Shown: positions 52,425 through 62,006, counted from the stretch's first letter. The stretch: DNA of 64,000 nt from Bacillota bacterium (GCA_009711705.1 VENG01000011.1:1-64000); one strand, 5' to 3'. Notes: a model not told the origin generated them from the sequence alone. Program-made: numbers and translations.

Positions 52425-52661
52425 GTGACGTGGCTAAAAAGTATCTTTACCAATAACTCAAATCATGAAATGGAACAAGAACAGCTTTTATACCAGTTGC
52501 GGCAAGCTCAAAACGAAACCATGGAGATGGGCACTCTTCTCAGCCAGGTTACCTCCGGCCAGGTTGACTCGCAGCAAGTTCAGCAGTTAGACCAGTTAAA
52601 TGACAGCGTTGGTGGCTTTTTGCAGAGACTCCGACAGCGCATAGACCGAGAAATAAAATAA
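52425..52661 (+). CDS. Small coiled-coil hypothetical protein
   Basis: 78 residues, Gln/Glu-rich and fully helical (EQEQLLYQLRQAQNETM, DSQQVQQLDQLNDS). The start is GTG with GAGGGGGC at good spacing, and it has its own strong terminator at 52675. No function can be assigned. Confidence 0.6.
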   Translation: MTWLKSIFTNNSNHEMEQEQLLYQLRQAQNETMEMGTLLSQVTSGQVDSQQVQQLDQLNDSVGGFLQRLRQRIDREIK

Positions 52662-52674
52662 TGCATTTTTCTAC

Positions 52675-52700
52675 AAAAACCCCCTGTGTAGGGGGTTTTT
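52675..52700 (+). terminator. Terminator after the coiled-coil gene
   Basis: AAAAACCCCCT-gtgt-AGGGGGTTTTT, a perfect symmetric hairpin that can work on both strands. Confidence 0.88.
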
Positions 52701-52701
52701 C

Positions 52702-52802
52702 ATACTTTAGGAAAGTATACCTTGCCATATAAATGGCAAGGACAAAGGAAAAAAGTACTGAAAAGCGCGCGCTAAGGGAACTGATTTAGCGCGCTTTTCT
52801 TG
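52702..52802. repeat. Two-hairpin dispersed element, copy 2 (101 bp)
   Basis: The same order of parts as 24988-25104, nearly base for base: ATACTTT...AAAGTAT, CTTGCCA/TGGCAAG, the linker GGAAAAAAGTACTGAAAAG, and a GCGCGC/GCGCGC stem ending in TTTTC. It lacks the 19-base loop insertion. It fills the gap between two convergent genes. Confidence 0.85.
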
Positions 52803-52807
52803 AATTT

Positions 52808-54013
52808 CTATTTGGTGAGGAAATAATCCATTAGCTTATGACCTTGCGCAATTACCAAGGGCGCCTCCGCGGCCGTATCCTCGTTAAATTTACGGTTTTC
52901 CTTCTTTTCAGTTCGAGAATCATAGATGACAAAAGGTACCGGATCAGAAGAATGAGTTCTCGTACGCATGGGAGTTGGGTGGTCTGGCAAAACCATAATC
53001 TTAAACTCTTCACGTATTTTTAGCCCTTGTAGTATTTGCCCGAGAATCTCATCAATCTTCTCAATGGCCTTAATTTTAGTTTTTAAATCACCTTGATGCG
53101 ATGCTTCATCCGGGGCCTCAATGTGAATATAAACATAGTCAAGGCCACTCTCCAAATTTCTCAGTGCCGTTTCGGCCTTCCCAACAAAATTGGTATGTAT
53201 GTTACCCGTGGCCCCCGGCACATCAAGAACTTCCATTCCGGCACAGATACCAATTCCTTTAATCAAGTCTACTGCCGAAATTACAGCCCCTTTCAGTCCG
53301 TACTTCTCTGTAAAACCATCTAAACTGGGTTTTTTACCCTGCCCCCAGAGCCAGATAGAATTTGCCGGGTTGGTTCCTTTTTGAATGCGGGCCATGTTTA
53401 TCGGCTCATCTTTTAACACACTATAACTGTTCTTCATTAAACTGTATAAAGTCTCACTGCCTTCACCTTCAGGTAAATAAGTAGCTATTTTTTCTCCTGA
53501 AATATCATGGGGAGGTGTAAGACTAGTATTTTCGGCTCCGGAAGGCCAAACCATTAGATGCCGATAGCTTACCCCCGGATAAAAACGAACATTCTCAGAT
53601 GCAAAGGATGCATTTATTTGTGCAATTAGCTGTGCCGACTCCTCTGACGATATTTCTCCGGCACAGTAATCCAACATTTTTTTTTCTTTGTAATCTTCCT
53701 CTTCGGACAATGTCACCAGGTTGCACCGGAAAGCAGTATCTTTGTCATCCAAATGAATGCCCATACTTACTGCCTCCAAGGGTGAGCGACCTGTATAAAA
53801 AATTTTAGGGCTGTAACCCATTACGGATAGGTTGGCAACGTCACTACCTGGCGGGAAGCCCTCCGGTATAGTATAAGCCGTGCCTATTTCCCCTTTGCAG
53901 GCCAACCAATCCATATGGGGTGTATTTGCGACCTTAAGAGGTGTCTTTCCGTTTAGTTCTTTACAACTTTCATCGGCCATGCCATCGGCTAAAAGCACAA
54001 CGTATTTCAACAA
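52808..54013 (-). CDS. apgM: Archaeal-type cofactor-independent phosphoglycerate mutase
   Basis: Alkaline-phosphatase-superfamily mutase. It starts YVVLLADGMAD (metal Asp), with PPGSDVANLSVMGY (catalytic Ser region), IHIEAPDEASHQGD and VLPDHPTPM (metal ligands). 401 residues. It forms an apparent operon downstream of lysC, with a 17-base gap, next to thrB and hom. In several Clostridia this enzyme sits among threonine genes; whether it does glycolysis or a phospho-homoserine reaction here is unclear, since a true thrB is present. Confidence 0.88.
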   Translation of the reverse strand: MLKYVVLLADGMADESCKELNGKTPLKVANTPHMDWLACKGEIGTAYTIPEGFPPGSDVANLSVMGYSPKIFYTGRSPLEAVSMGIHLDDKDTAFRCNLVTLSEEEDYKEKKMLDYCAGEISSEESAQLIAQINASFASENVRFYPGVSYRHLMVWPSGAENTSLTPPHDISGEKIATYLPEGEGSETLYSLMKNSYSVLKDEPINMARIQKGTNPANSIWLWGQGKKPSLDGFTEKYGLKGAVISAVDLIKGIGICAGMEVLDVPGATGNIHTNFVGKAETALRNLESGLDYVYIHIEAPDEASHQGDLKTKIKAIEKIDEILGQILQGLKIREEFKIMVLPDHPTPMRTRTHSSDPVPFVIYDSRTEKKENRKFNEDTAAEAPLVIAQGHKLMDYFLTK

Positions 54014-54030
54014 TGATCCCTCCGGTTTTT

Positions 54031-55269
54031 CTAGCTACAGCAGCAAACAGAATCGCTTTCTTCTCCCAGATTGAATTTCTTGTGCAGCGCCTTAACCGCT
54101 ATATCTGCCAGCTCTTTTTTAATAATACAAGAAACTTTTATGTCAGATGTGGATATCATTTCTAAATTTATGTTTTCCAAAGCAAGTGCTTCGAACATCA
54201 TGGCAGCGACCCCGGGATTGCTGACCATTCCGGCGCCTACGATAGAAACTTTGGCCACGTCCTGATCGTGGGTGTAACCTTTATAACCAATATCATCTTT
54301 TATGTTTTCCACCACGTTAAGTGCATGTCGTAGATCAGTTTGAGAAACGGTAAAGGAGATGCTATTTACCTGGTTGCGCATAGCGCTTTGAATAATCATA
54401 TCCACATTTACATTCTTTTCCGCCAGTGAGCTGAATATCTTGTGAGCTATACCTGGTTCGTCGGGAACATCAAAAATTCCAATCTTGGTAACGTTTAGAT
54501 CATATGCTATACCGGCTACAACCATGTCCTTTTCCATGTCGGTTACCTCCTTAACAATGGTTCCTAAATTATGGTTAAAACTGGAGCGCACATGGATTGG
54601 TATATTGTACAATTTAGCGCACTCAACAGCGCGGGGGTGAAGAACAACAGCCCCTAAGTGCGCGAGTTCCAACATTTCATCGTAAGTTATGGCGTCCAGT
54701 TTCCGGGCTTCCGGAACCATCCGCGGGTCAGTGGTATAGACTCCGTCCACGTCGGTGAATATTTCACACAAGTCCGCATTCATAGAGGCGGCAATGGCAA
54801 CCGCAGTGGTATCAGAACCGCCTCTTCCGAGAGTGGTTATGTCGTTTTCTTCATTGATTCCTTGAAATCCCGCTACTACTATAATTTTATCGTCATTTAT
54901 CTCCTGCTGCAGGCGGCCTGTATCAATATCGATAATCCTGGCTTTACTGTGAATACTGTCGGTCTTTATACCCACCTGCGGGCCGGTTAAAGAAATTACG
55001 TCTTCTCCGATGGAATTGATAGCCATGGCCAGTAAAGCAATTGTAACTTGTTCTCCGGTCGACAACAGCCTGTCCATCTCGCGTTCCGAGGGATTTGTAG
55101 TGATTTCCTTGACTAGTTCGATTAATTTGTCGGTAGTGTCGCCCATGGCGGATACAACCACAATTATTTGGTGCCCCTGGCGATGCATCTCCACCACTCT
55201 TTGGGCAACACGGCGGATTCTTTTGGGATTGGCGACACTACTGCCCCCGTATTTTTGCACTACCAACAT
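54031..55269 (-). CDS. lysC: Aspartate kinase
   Basis: First step of the lysine/threonine/methionine branch. The N-terminal VVQKYGGSSVANPKRIRRVA, GRGGSDTTAVAIAASM and the two C-terminal ACT domains (VDMIIQSAMRNQ, INLEMISTSDIKVSCII) are intact; 412 residues. A Cys-rich tail (SVCCCS) is unusual. The ACT domains imply feedback control by an end-product amino acid. Confidence 0.95.
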   Translation of the reverse strand: MLVVQKYGGSSVANPKRIRRVAQRVVEMHRQGHQIIVVVSAMGDTTDKLIELVKEITTNPSEREMDRLLSTGEQVTIALLAMAINSIGEDVISLTGPQVGIKTDSIHSKARIIDIDTGRLQQEINDDKIIVVAGFQGINEENDITTLGRGGSDTTAVAIAASMNADLCEIFTDVDGVYTTDPRMVPEARKLDAITYDEMLELAHLGAVVLHPRAVECAKLYNIPIHVRSSFNHNLGTIVKEVTDMEKDMVVAGIAYDLNVTKIGIFDVPDEPGIAHKIFSSLAEKNVNVDMIIQSAMRNQVNSISFTVSQTDLRHALNVVENIKDDIGYKGYTHDQDVAKVSIVGAGMVSNPGVAAMMFEALALENINLEMISTSDIKVSCIIKKELADIAVKALHKKFNLGEESDSVCCCS

Positions 55270-55292
55270 TTATCGTACACTCCCATGCATTT

Positions 55293-55408
55293 TGATCTTC
55301 GCACAGCCTGTAAGACCCCGCCCTCTTAGGCCGGGGATCAACAGGCTGTAAGCTCGAAATAAGTGCGACTAAGGTTCAAATGGGGTTAGAACCCCACCTG
55401 AACCTAGT
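55293..55408 (-). other. Structured thrB-lysC intergenic region
   Basis: Two strong hairpins. Nearest thrB, AGGTTCA/TGAACCT (55372-55378 with 55399-55405) encloses GGGGTT/AACCCC. Nearest lysC, a 9-bp ACAGCCTGT/ACAGGCTGT (55303-55311 with 55341-55349) encloses CCCCG/CGGGG. The first may end thrB transcription; the second lies about 30 bases ahead of lysC. I see no lysine-riboswitch or T-box core. Confidence 0.6.
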
Positions 55409-55419
55409 CTTCTTTATAT

Positions 55420-56325
55420 CTAGTTCTTTATTTCCAGTGCTCTAGCTCCGGTAAGACTAGGGTCAAGAACAACGGATTTGGCCGTTACCCCGCTTTGCAA
55501 AAAGGTTTCTTTCATTACCTTGGCAATAAGATCCGGGTTTTTATCAGTAAGGGCGATTAGAGTAGGTCCTGCGCCGCTTAAGGCAACACCCTTGGCACCG
55601 GCAAGCCGGGCAGCGGCAAATACTTTTCTCATACCAGGTATGAGACCGGCCCTGTAGCTCTGATGTAATCTGTCTTCCATAGCCACGGACAGCAAATTAA
55701 GGTCTCCCCTTTGCAAAGAAGCTACTAATAAGGCCGTCCGGCCAATGTTAAATACCGCATCTTCAAGGCTGATTTGTTTGGGCAGTGCCTCTCGGGCATC
55801 TTTAGTGGAAAGAGTAAAGTCCGGTATACTAACCACAGCTTTTAACCCTGAGGGGGGATCAATTTTTAAATACTTTACTTCTTCATCGGTATGGGCATAA
55901 ACTGTTATGCCCCCGAATAGGGCGGGGGTAACATTATCAGGGTGTCCTTCTATTTGAATCGCAATCCTTAATAATTGCACCGGGTTTAGTGTGCCGCCTG
56001 AAATAACATTTGCCGCCACCAGCCCGCCAATAATTGCTGCGGCACTACTTCCGAGCCCTCTGGACATAGGAATATTGTTATGCAGGCGTATTCTCAAACC
56101 TTTAGGGTTATATCCCACTGTCTTAAATACCTGCTGGGCACAAGTATAAACAACATTGGTAGTATCCCGCGGGATATAACTCTTTCCTTCCCCTGTCACT
56201 TCTATGCTTAGACCTAAATTGGTTTCTGACATTTCTACAATGTTAAACAGTTTAAGTGCCATTCCCAGGCAATCAAAACCGGGACCTAGATTAGCAGTGC
56301 TGGCCGGTACCTGAACGCGGACCAC
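55420..56325 (-). CDS. thrB: Homoserine kinase
   Basis: GHMP kinase phosphorylating homoserine. It begins VRVQVPASTANLGPGFDCLG; the ATP loop is NIPMSRGLGSSAAAIIGG, and the C-terminal GVALSGAGPTLIAL motif is present. 301 residues. It follows hom in the same direction. Confidence 0.95.
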   Translation of the reverse strand: MVRVQVPASTANLGPGFDCLGMALKLFNIVEMSETNLGLSIEVTGEGKSYIPRDTTNVVYTCAQQVFKTVGYNPKGLRIRLHNNIPMSRGLGSSAAAIIGGLVAANVISGGTLNPVQLLRIAIQIEGHPDNVTPALFGGITVYAHTDEEVKYLKIDPPSGLKAVVSIPDFTLSTKDAREALPKQISLEDAVFNIGRTALLVASLQRGDLNLLSVAMEDRLHQSYRAGLIPGMRKVFAAARLAGAKGVALSGAGPTLIALTDKNPDLIAKVMKETFLQSGVTAKSVVLDPSLTGARALEIKN

Positions 56326-56377
56326 TTTGTTCCTCCCGCAAATAAAAATTTAGCTAATTCTTATGACTCCTACTTAT

Positions 56378-56397
56378 TTAGCTGAACGAGTTCACTT
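56378..56397. repeat. 20-bp repeat, copy 1 (hom stop)
   Basis: TTAGCTGAACGAGTTCACTT, identical at 60299-60318 and 63493-63512. It contains the inverted repeat TGAAC/GTTCA around two bases. Here it abuts the hom stop codon (56396-56398). Confidence 0.9.
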
Positions 56398-57694
56398 ACT
56401 GTTCTTCGCCTGCTACCCGAATAAAGTTACAGACATCAATTACTGATGACAGATGCCGTATCATCTCTAGAGCTTCTTGTAAGTTTTTTTCCCTCACTTT
56501 GTGAGTTACCATAACTAATTCAGCCTCATCACCTTCGTTTTGCTCCTGAATGACCGATGCTAAGCTTACTTCTTTGTCACCAAAAGCATATGCAATGGAT
56601 GCTAGAACGCCGGGACGGTCGGCAACTCGCAGGCGAATGTAATATTTACTCTCCGTCAATCCCATGGATTTAACCGGTTTTTCTTCATAACAGGTACAAC
56701 CTATTAAGCTGGGAACATTATATAAACAAGCCCGTGCCGCATCCATTATATCAGCCGTAACGGCACTGGCAGTAGGCATTTCACCGGCACCCTGGCCGTA
56801 AAACATAGCATCTCCCACTGCATCTCCCCTGACAAAAATAGCATTGAATACGTCGTTAACTGAAGCCAGGGGGTGATGATTAGGAATCAGAGCAGGGTGC
56901 ACTCTGACTTCAATTCCATCTGATGTTTCTTTGGAAATTGCTAACAATTTAATGGCATAATTGAGCTCTTGCGCATAAGTAATATCTTGAGAGGTAATTT
57001 TAGTAATTCCTTCCACGTAAACATCATTTAGCGTAACCCGGCTGTTAAAGGCTATCGATGACAATATGGCCAGCTTGCGCGCGGCATCATAGCCTTCGAT
57101 GTCAGACGTGGGGTCTGATTCAGCGAAACCCTTAGCCTGGGCTTCTTCTAAAACTTCATTAAAGTCAGAGCCCTCAGCTGTCATTTTTGTAAGCATGAAA
57201 TTAGTGGTACCATTTATTATGCCCATAACTTCCTGCATGCGATTTGCAGCCAGACATTCCTTCAAGGGTCTAATAATGGGTATTCCACCTGCCACGCTGG
57301 CCTCAAATAAAAGGTCACATTGATTGGCCTCGGCCAGTTCAAAAAGTTCTTTTCCATGCATTGCAATCATATCTTTATTGGCGGTAATCACACTCTTGCC
57401 ATTAGTAAGAGCCCTTTTGACATAATCTAAAGCAGGCTCTAAGCCACCAATTAATTCAACAACCAGATCTATATCAGGATTATCAATAATATCCGCTACT
57501 TCAGTTGTCAGTTTGCTGGGCTCAATTTCCAGGCCTCTGTCTTTGCCAAGGTCTTTAACCAGAATTTTTTCAATATCTACTGGTGCGCCAACTTTACGCT
57601 GGATATTGGCGCAGTTGTCCGTAAGAATGCGGTAAACACCCCGGCCCACTGTTCCTATTCCCATTAACCCAACCGAAATTTTTGCATCTGACAT
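56396..57694 (-). CDS. hom: Homoserine dehydrogenase
   Basis: NAD(P)H-dependent. The N-terminal VGLMGIGTVGRGVYRIL Rossmann motif, the substrate region GIINGTTNFMLTKM, and a C-terminal ACT domain (IRLRVADRPGVLASIAYAFG) are visible. About 432 residues from the ATG at 57694, which has GGAG; an upstream in-frame ATG at 57754 has none. It is first of the hom-thrB-lysC-apgM series. Confidence 0.94.
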   Translation of the reverse strand: MSDAKISVGLMGIGTVGRGVYRILTDNCANIQRKVGAPVDIEKILVKDLGKDRGLEIEPSKLTTEVADIIDNPDIDLVVELIGGLEPALDYVKRALTNGKSVITANKDMIAMHGKELFELAEANQCDLLFEASVAGGIPIIRPLKECLAANRMQEVMGIINGTTNFMLTKMTAEGSDFNEVLEEAQAKGFAESDPTSDIEGYDAARKLAILSSIAFNSRVTLNDVYVEGITKITSQDITYAQELNYAIKLLAISKETSDGIEVRVHPALIPNHHPLASVNDVFNAIFVRGDAVGDAMFYGQGAGEMPTASAVTADIMDAARACLYNVPSLIGCTCYEEKPVKSMGLTESKYYIRLRVADRPGVLASIAYAFGDKEVSLASVIQEQNEGDEAELVMVTHKVREKNLQEALEMIRHLSSVIDVCNFIRVAGEEQ

Positions 57695-57805
57695 GGTAAT
57701 CTCTCCTTTCCCGGGATGATCTTTATCGCTGTAAATGGACATTATTCCATACATAGCAGAAATTATATCACTATTAATTTAGAGTGACAATAGTCAGACG
57801 ATGGA

Positions 57806-57835
57806 AAGAAAAAAAACCGGTCTTAGTAACCGGTT
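57806..57835 (-). terminator. Terminator of spoIVA
   Basis: AACCGGT and ACCGGTT pair around a seven-base loop, followed on the minus strand by eight T. It overlaps the spoIVA stop codon. Confidence 0.85.
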
Positions 57836-59312
57836 AAATGATGATACAAATTAGGCCTCCACTTCCTTCATTGACAATTTTCTGAAGTGTTTCTTGCAAT
57901 TTTCGCTGGGCGTTCTCCGGCATACGGTAGAGTTTATTCTGGATTCCCTCGCGAACGAGGTCATTCACCGATTTTCCAAATATCTCTGAGTTCCAAAACT
58001 TAGTGGGGTTCTCTTCAAATTGATTGAGCATATAGCTTACCAGTTCTTCACATTGTTTCTCAGTGCCTATAATCGGTGTAATTTCCGTTGTTATGTCTGC
58101 TTTAATGATGTGCAAGGAAGGTGCTGCCGCCTTTAGTTTGACGCCGAACCGGCTACCCTGCCGAATCAATTCAGGTTCTTCTAACTGCATCTCTTCGACG
58201 TTAGGTGTTACCACCCCGTATCCGTTTTCCATAACTTCTTCCATAGCAGGAGCAAACTTATCATATTCGCGTTTTGCTACCGCTAGCTCCTTAACCAGAC
58301 GGAATAGTTGCTGCTCACCTTCCAATTCAAATCCTGTTTCTTCTTCTAATACCTTGTAAAATAGACCGGGTTGAGAAGATACTGTAATACCCGCTGAACC
58401 TGTTCCCATGTCCATTTTCTCCAGTTGCACGGTTTCCACAAATTCGTAAGCGCCCAGCTTTTCCACTGCTCCGTCAATATCACGGAGGCGACGTACGCCC
58501 TGGACCACTTCTCGTACCGCATCTTCAAATTGCTCCCTTAGCCAGTGCTTTGTTTGAAGTTCTTCTATCCAAGAAGGCAGAGAGATGTTAACTTCATTCA
58601 CCGGGAATTCAAAAAGCACTTTCTCTAGCACCATAAAAATATCTTGCTGGGTTAATTCCATAACATTTAAGGGAATTACCGGTACATCATATTTTTCGGT
58701 TAGCTCATCAGCCAGGGTTAATGTTTCTTCCGAAAAGGGATTAACCGCATTGAGAATGATCAAAAACGGACGATTGATACCTTTTAATTCTTCTACTACA
58801 CGTTCTTCTGCTTCCACGTAATTCTCTCTGGGGATATCAATAATACTCCCGTCAGTAGTCATTAGAATGCCCATGGTTGAGTGGTCGCTAATTACTTTTC
58901 TGGTTCCGATTTCGGCAGCCTCTTCAAAAGGAATTGGTTCATCAAACCACGGCGTGGACACCATGCGTGGGCCTTCGTCTTCATCATAACCTAGCGCCCC
59001 TTCCACCCGGTAGCCCACACAGTCAACAAGGCGCACTTTGACTTCGATTTCGGGAGTTATCTCTAACTCCACGGCCTCATTTGGAATGAATTTAGGTTCC
59101 GTGGTCATTATGGTCCGTCCCGCTCCGCTCTGGGGGAGTTCATCGGTAGCGCGCTCCTGATCATAGATATTTTCAATATTCGGTAAAACCATAAGTTCCA
59201 TAAACTTTTTAATAAAAGTTGATTTGCCTGTGCGAACACCGCCAACTACTCCGAGGTAAATATCACCCCCGGTGCGTTCAACCATATCACGGAAAATGTC
59301 CTGCTTTTCCAT
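57834..59312 (-). CDS. spoIVA: Stage IV sporulation protein A
   Basis: ATPase that forms the spore-coat basement layer on the forespore. Walker A GGVRTGKS lies at residues 24-31, after MEKQDIFRDMVERTGGDIY; the middle has VDCVGYRVEGALGYDEDEGP and the C-terminus the coat-anchoring end GGLICIII. From the ATG at 59312 the protein has 492 residues, exactly the family length, so the upstream open frame is not used. GGAGG lies just upstream. Its presence marks the organism as an endospore former. Confidence 0.96.
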   Translation of the reverse strand: MEKQDIFRDMVERTGGDIYLGVVGGVRTGKSTFIKKFMELMVLPNIENIYDQERATDELPQSGAGRTIMTTEPKFIPNEAVELEITPEIEVKVRLVDCVGYRVEGALGYDEDEGPRMVSTPWFDEPIPFEEAAEIGTRKVISDHSTMGILMTTDGSIIDIPRENYVEAEERVVEELKGINRPFLIILNAVNPFSEETLTLADELTEKYDVPVIPLNVMELTQQDIFMVLEKVLFEFPVNEVNISLPSWIEELQTKHWLREQFEDAVREVVQGVRRLRDIDGAVEKLGAYEFVETVQLEKMDMGTGSAGITVSSQPGLFYKVLEEETGFELEGEQQLFRLVKELAVAKREYDKFAPAMEEVMENGYGVVTPNVEEMQLEEPELIRQGSRFGVKLKAAAPSLHIIKADITTEITPIIGTEKQCEELVSYMLNQFEENPTKFWNSEIFGKSVNDLVREGIQNKLYRMPENAQRKLQETLQKIVNEGSGGLICIII

Positions 59313-59626
59313 CCATACACTCCCTCCTCGTTCAAGATTCCAACAAAACTTCCGGCACCCCCCCCCACCCTTTTTTGGCGAGTAAGACGTACTTATACCG
59401 GTCAAAGTGTATTATTCTTCGGTGGCATACATTAACAATATATATATATGTTTGGTAAAAATAATTATTACCGGCTACTGAATATTAACAGGAATAATTT
59501 AGTAAAAAATATTCAGTTAAAAAGATCAATTAATTTTTCCATACTTCGTAGGATTTAATGGTAAAGTTGTCGAAAAACAACAAATGACAAGTCCGTAATT
59601 AGTTCAGAAAGGAGAATTTAAAAATA
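59313..59626. other. Intergenic region between spoIVA and the NlpC/P60 gene (divergent)
   Basis: No gene. It contains a run of nine C near 59359 (G in the spoIVA direction) and AT-rich DNA with a TATATATATATG stretch, presumably the two divergent promoters. I could not fix a sporulation sigma-factor promoter with confidence. Confidence 0.5.
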
Positions 59627-60226
59627 GTGCATAGGCAAGTATTGCTAGTTTTACTTTTGTTACTGATAGTAATGCTGTTTCCACCACTGGCACAGGCTGT
59701 GCCGGTTGAGCCTTCATCAGAATGGGTGCACAGGGACCCGGATACGGGTCTGCTGAAGGTTACCCAATCTACAACTGCTCAATACAAAACTAAGTTTAAA
59801 GCTGTTAACACACGTCCCGAATATAATACAATTTCTCGCGCAGCAAACCGGCCGGATGTCCGAAAGTTATTGGCTACGGCTAAATCTCACTTGGGACAGC
59901 CATATGTATACGGATCGGCAGGTCCATCCAGCTTTGATTGTTCGGGCTTTACATTATACGTATTTAAAAAAGTAGGGGTTAATCTGCCACATTTAGCTTC
60001 GGCTCAGGCAAAATATGGATCAAGGATTGATAAGCAAGACCTTCGCCCCGGCGACCTGGTATTTTTTGGTTACCATGGTTCCCGAAACATAGAACATGTA
60101 GGTATTTATGTTGGAAACGGGGAATTTATTCATGCTTCATCCAGCAAAGGTATTACCGTTACACCGCTGGCTATGGATTATTACGCCAAAAATTACCGAG
60201 GGGCCAATAGAATACTGCCGTCGTAA
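59627..60226 (+). CDS. Secreted NlpC/P60 cell-wall hydrolase
   Basis: Cleaves peptide bonds of peptidoglycan. A signal peptide (VLLVLLLLLIVMLFPPLAQA) would be cut near residue 24. The C-terminal NlpC/P60 domain has catalytic Cys105 in SSFDCSGFT, then EHVGIYVGNGEFIHASS with the His. 199 residues. The start is GTG with AAGGAG at a long 12-base spacing. It is transcribed away from spoIVA; a role in spore or cell-wall remodelling is possible. Confidence 0.9.
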   Translation: MHRQVLLVLLLLLIVMLFPPLAQAVPVEPSSEWVHRDPDTGLLKVTQSTTAQYKTKFKAVNTRPEYNTISRAANRPDVRKLLATAKSHLGQPYVYGSAGPSSFDCSGFTLYVFKKVGVNLPHLASAQAKYGSRIDKQDLRPGDLVFFGYHGSRNIEHVGIYVGNGEFIHASSSKGITVTPLAMDYYAKNYRGANRILPS

Positions 60227-60245
60227 AGAAAGCGCGCGAAACCAA

Positions 60246-60295
60246 AAAGTGGACAGGAACCTTTTTAAAATTCAAAAAAGGTTCCTGTCCACTTT
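60246..60295. terminator. Bidirectional terminator between convergent genes
   Basis: A 21-base arm starting AAAGTGGACAGGAACC pairs perfectly with GGTTCCTGTCCACTTT around a short AT-rich loop, with A/T tracts at the loop. It separates the NlpC/P60 gene and gpsA. Confidence 0.75.
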
Positions 60296-60298
60296 AGG

Positions 60299-60318
60299 TT
60301 AGCTGAACGAGTTCACTT
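60299..60318. repeat. 20-bp repeat, copy 2 (gpsA stop)
   Basis: Identical to 56378-56397 and 63493-63512. The gpsA TGA (60315-60313) lies inside it. Confidence 0.9.
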
Positions 60319-61362
60319 GGAGGGAGGCCACCAGTTTATTCTGGCTTCAACTACTTCCTCCATCTCATGCCGTTTGCCCCGGCTCATTAAATTGCTTACC
60401 GCGGCTCTCGGGGAAAGGTTTTTGAATAGCACATTATACATCTGTTCGGTAATAGGCATCTCTATGTTTAACCTTTGAGCAAGCTTTAGTGCCGCTCTAG
60501 TGGTGCGTACTCCCTCCACCACCATGTCTACCTTGTCCAGAGCCTCCTGCAGAGTATACCCCTTTCCGATGGCTGTGCCTGCTCTCCGGTTGCGGCTGTG
60601 TTTGCTTGAACAAGTAACCATTAGATCTCCAACTCCCGCCAGGCCGATAAATGTGAGGGGGTTGGCACCTAGATTGATCCCCAGGCGTGTGATTTCGGCA
60701 AGCCCACGTGTTACCAGTGCTGCGCTGGTATTATCACCGTAACCCAATCCGTCCGCAATACCTGTCCCCAGGGCAATTATGTTTTTTAACGCTCCCCCCA
60801 CCTCCACGCCGATAACGTCGGGGTTGGTATAAACTCGGAGGTGTTCATCCATAAATATCTGCTGGGCTTTTTGGGCCGATTCTATATCCGATGAAGCAAC
60901 CACCAGGGCGGTGGGAATGTTACGCGCCACCTCTTCTGCATGGCTGGGACCTGAAAGAACTACATACCGACTGACACCCTCTTTGCCCATTTCTTCCTTA
61001 AACACTTCTGACAATCTTAACTGCGTATTCTCTTCCAGCCCCTTGGCCACATTAATGATTATAGCTTGCGGTTCTAAAATCTTTTTTGCTTCTTGCAAGA
61101 CTGTACGAAAGGAATGGGAAGGGACACCGAAAACTACAGCTTTGGCTCCCGAAATTACTTCTTCCATCGATTCAGAAGCAATAATCTGCTCAGGAAGGGA
61201 TACTCCTGGTAGGTATCGGCTGTTCTTTTTGTTTTCGTTGATCTCCTGAACCTGATCCTTGCGCCTGGCCCACATATAAATGGCCTTGTGACGACGCGCA
61301 AGAGTAACTGCAATAGCAGTAGCCCAGCTTCCTGCACCCAACACTGCTATTTTATTGGCCAT
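60313..61362 (-). CDS. gpsA: Glycerol-3-phosphate dehydrogenase (NAD(P)+)
   Basis: Makes sn-glycerol 3-phosphate for phospholipids. The N-terminal [14 protein letters not shown], the [17 protein letters not shown] region, and the [21 protein letters not shown] and [14 protein letters not shown] motifs are intact. About 349 residues. The ATG at 61362 is slightly preferred over a GTG nine bases upstream. It follows plsY by 24 bases. The C-terminal residues (WWPPSK) run into the repeat that supplies the stop. Confidence 0.94.
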   Translation of the reverse strand: MANKIAVLGAGSWATAIAVTLARRHKAIYMWARRKDQVQEINENKKNSRYLPGVSLPEQIIASESMEEVISGAKAVVFGVPSHSFRTVLQEAKKILEPQAIIINVAKGLEENTQLRLSEVFKEEMGKEGVSRYVVLSGPSHAEEVARNIPTALVVASSDIESAQKAQQIFMDEHLRVYTNPDVIGVEVGGALKNIIALGTGIADGLGYGDNTSAALVTRGLAEITRLGINLGANPLTFIGLAGVGDLMVTCSSKHSRNRRAGTAIGKGYTLQEALDKVDMVVEGVRTTRAALKLAQRLNIEMPITEQMYNVLFKNLSPRAAVSNLMSRGKRHEMEEVVEARINWWPPSK

Positions 61363-61395
61363 TTGGGGCACTGCCCCCTTTCTCTTTGGAATAGG

Positions 61396-61986
61396 TTACA
61401 ATTTTTTACTTTGACCGACCTTAAACTCTGTGCCGGCAAGAATTCTCTTCATATTGGAACGATGTTTAAAAATAGCAAATACTGCAGCAGAAGTGCCAAA
61501 AATTAAATACGGCAGATCAAGTTTCAGTACAAGCATCCAAATAGGTACTGAAATAGCAGCAATTATGGAACCTAAAGATACATATTTACTAATTGCTACG
61601 GTAATTAACCATACAGCGGCAGCAAGCAGCGCAGTTTCGTAGGAAAAACCAATCAAAACTCCCAGGCTGGTAGCGATTATTTTCCCACCCTTGAAACGTA
61701 AAAAAAGTGGCCAACTATGCCCGGCAATGGCGGCAAGACCGCATAGCAGACCGAGATTTTGCCCCCCTACGTGTGTTCCGAGCAGGAGAGCCAAAACACC
61801 CTTTAAAATATCACCAATTAGCGTTATAATGCCGGGAACAGGGCCTAAATTGCGCCAAACGTTGGTGGTTCCAATGTTGCCGCTTCCATGCTCCCTGATG
61901 TCGAATCCTTTTGCTTGGGCAATGACGTAACCTACCGGCAGTGAACCGATCAGGTATCCGGCCATAACTGCCAGAAAAGAAACCAT
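61396..61986 (-). CDS. plsY: Glycerol-3-phosphate acyltransferase PlsY
   Basis: Integral membrane acyltransferase using acyl phosphate. Signatures: YLIGSLPVGYVIAQAKG, REHGSGNIGTTNVWRNLG, GHSWPLFLRFKGGKIIATSLG, and the tail IFKHRSNMKRILAGTEFKV. 196 residues with five or more membrane segments. It is in the conserved der-plsY-gpsA order. Confidence 0.95.
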   Translation of the reverse strand: MVSFLAVMAGYLIGSLPVGYVIAQAKGFDIREHGSGNIGTTNVWRNLGPVPGIITLIGDILKGVLALLLGTHVGGQNLGLLCGLAAIAGHSWPLFLRFKGGKIIATSLGVLIGFSYETALLAAAVWLITVAISKYVSLGSIIAAISVPIWMLVLKLDLPYLIFGTSAAVFAIFKHRSNMKRILAGTEFKVGQSKKL

Positions 61987-62006
61987 AAGCTCACCTCAAA
62001 ACCAAC

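Noticed and set aside
59359..59380. Run of nine C upstream of spoIVA as a phase-variable tract
   Set aside because: It lies upstream of the well-supported spoIVA start (59312), outside the coding region, so length changes would not shift a frame.
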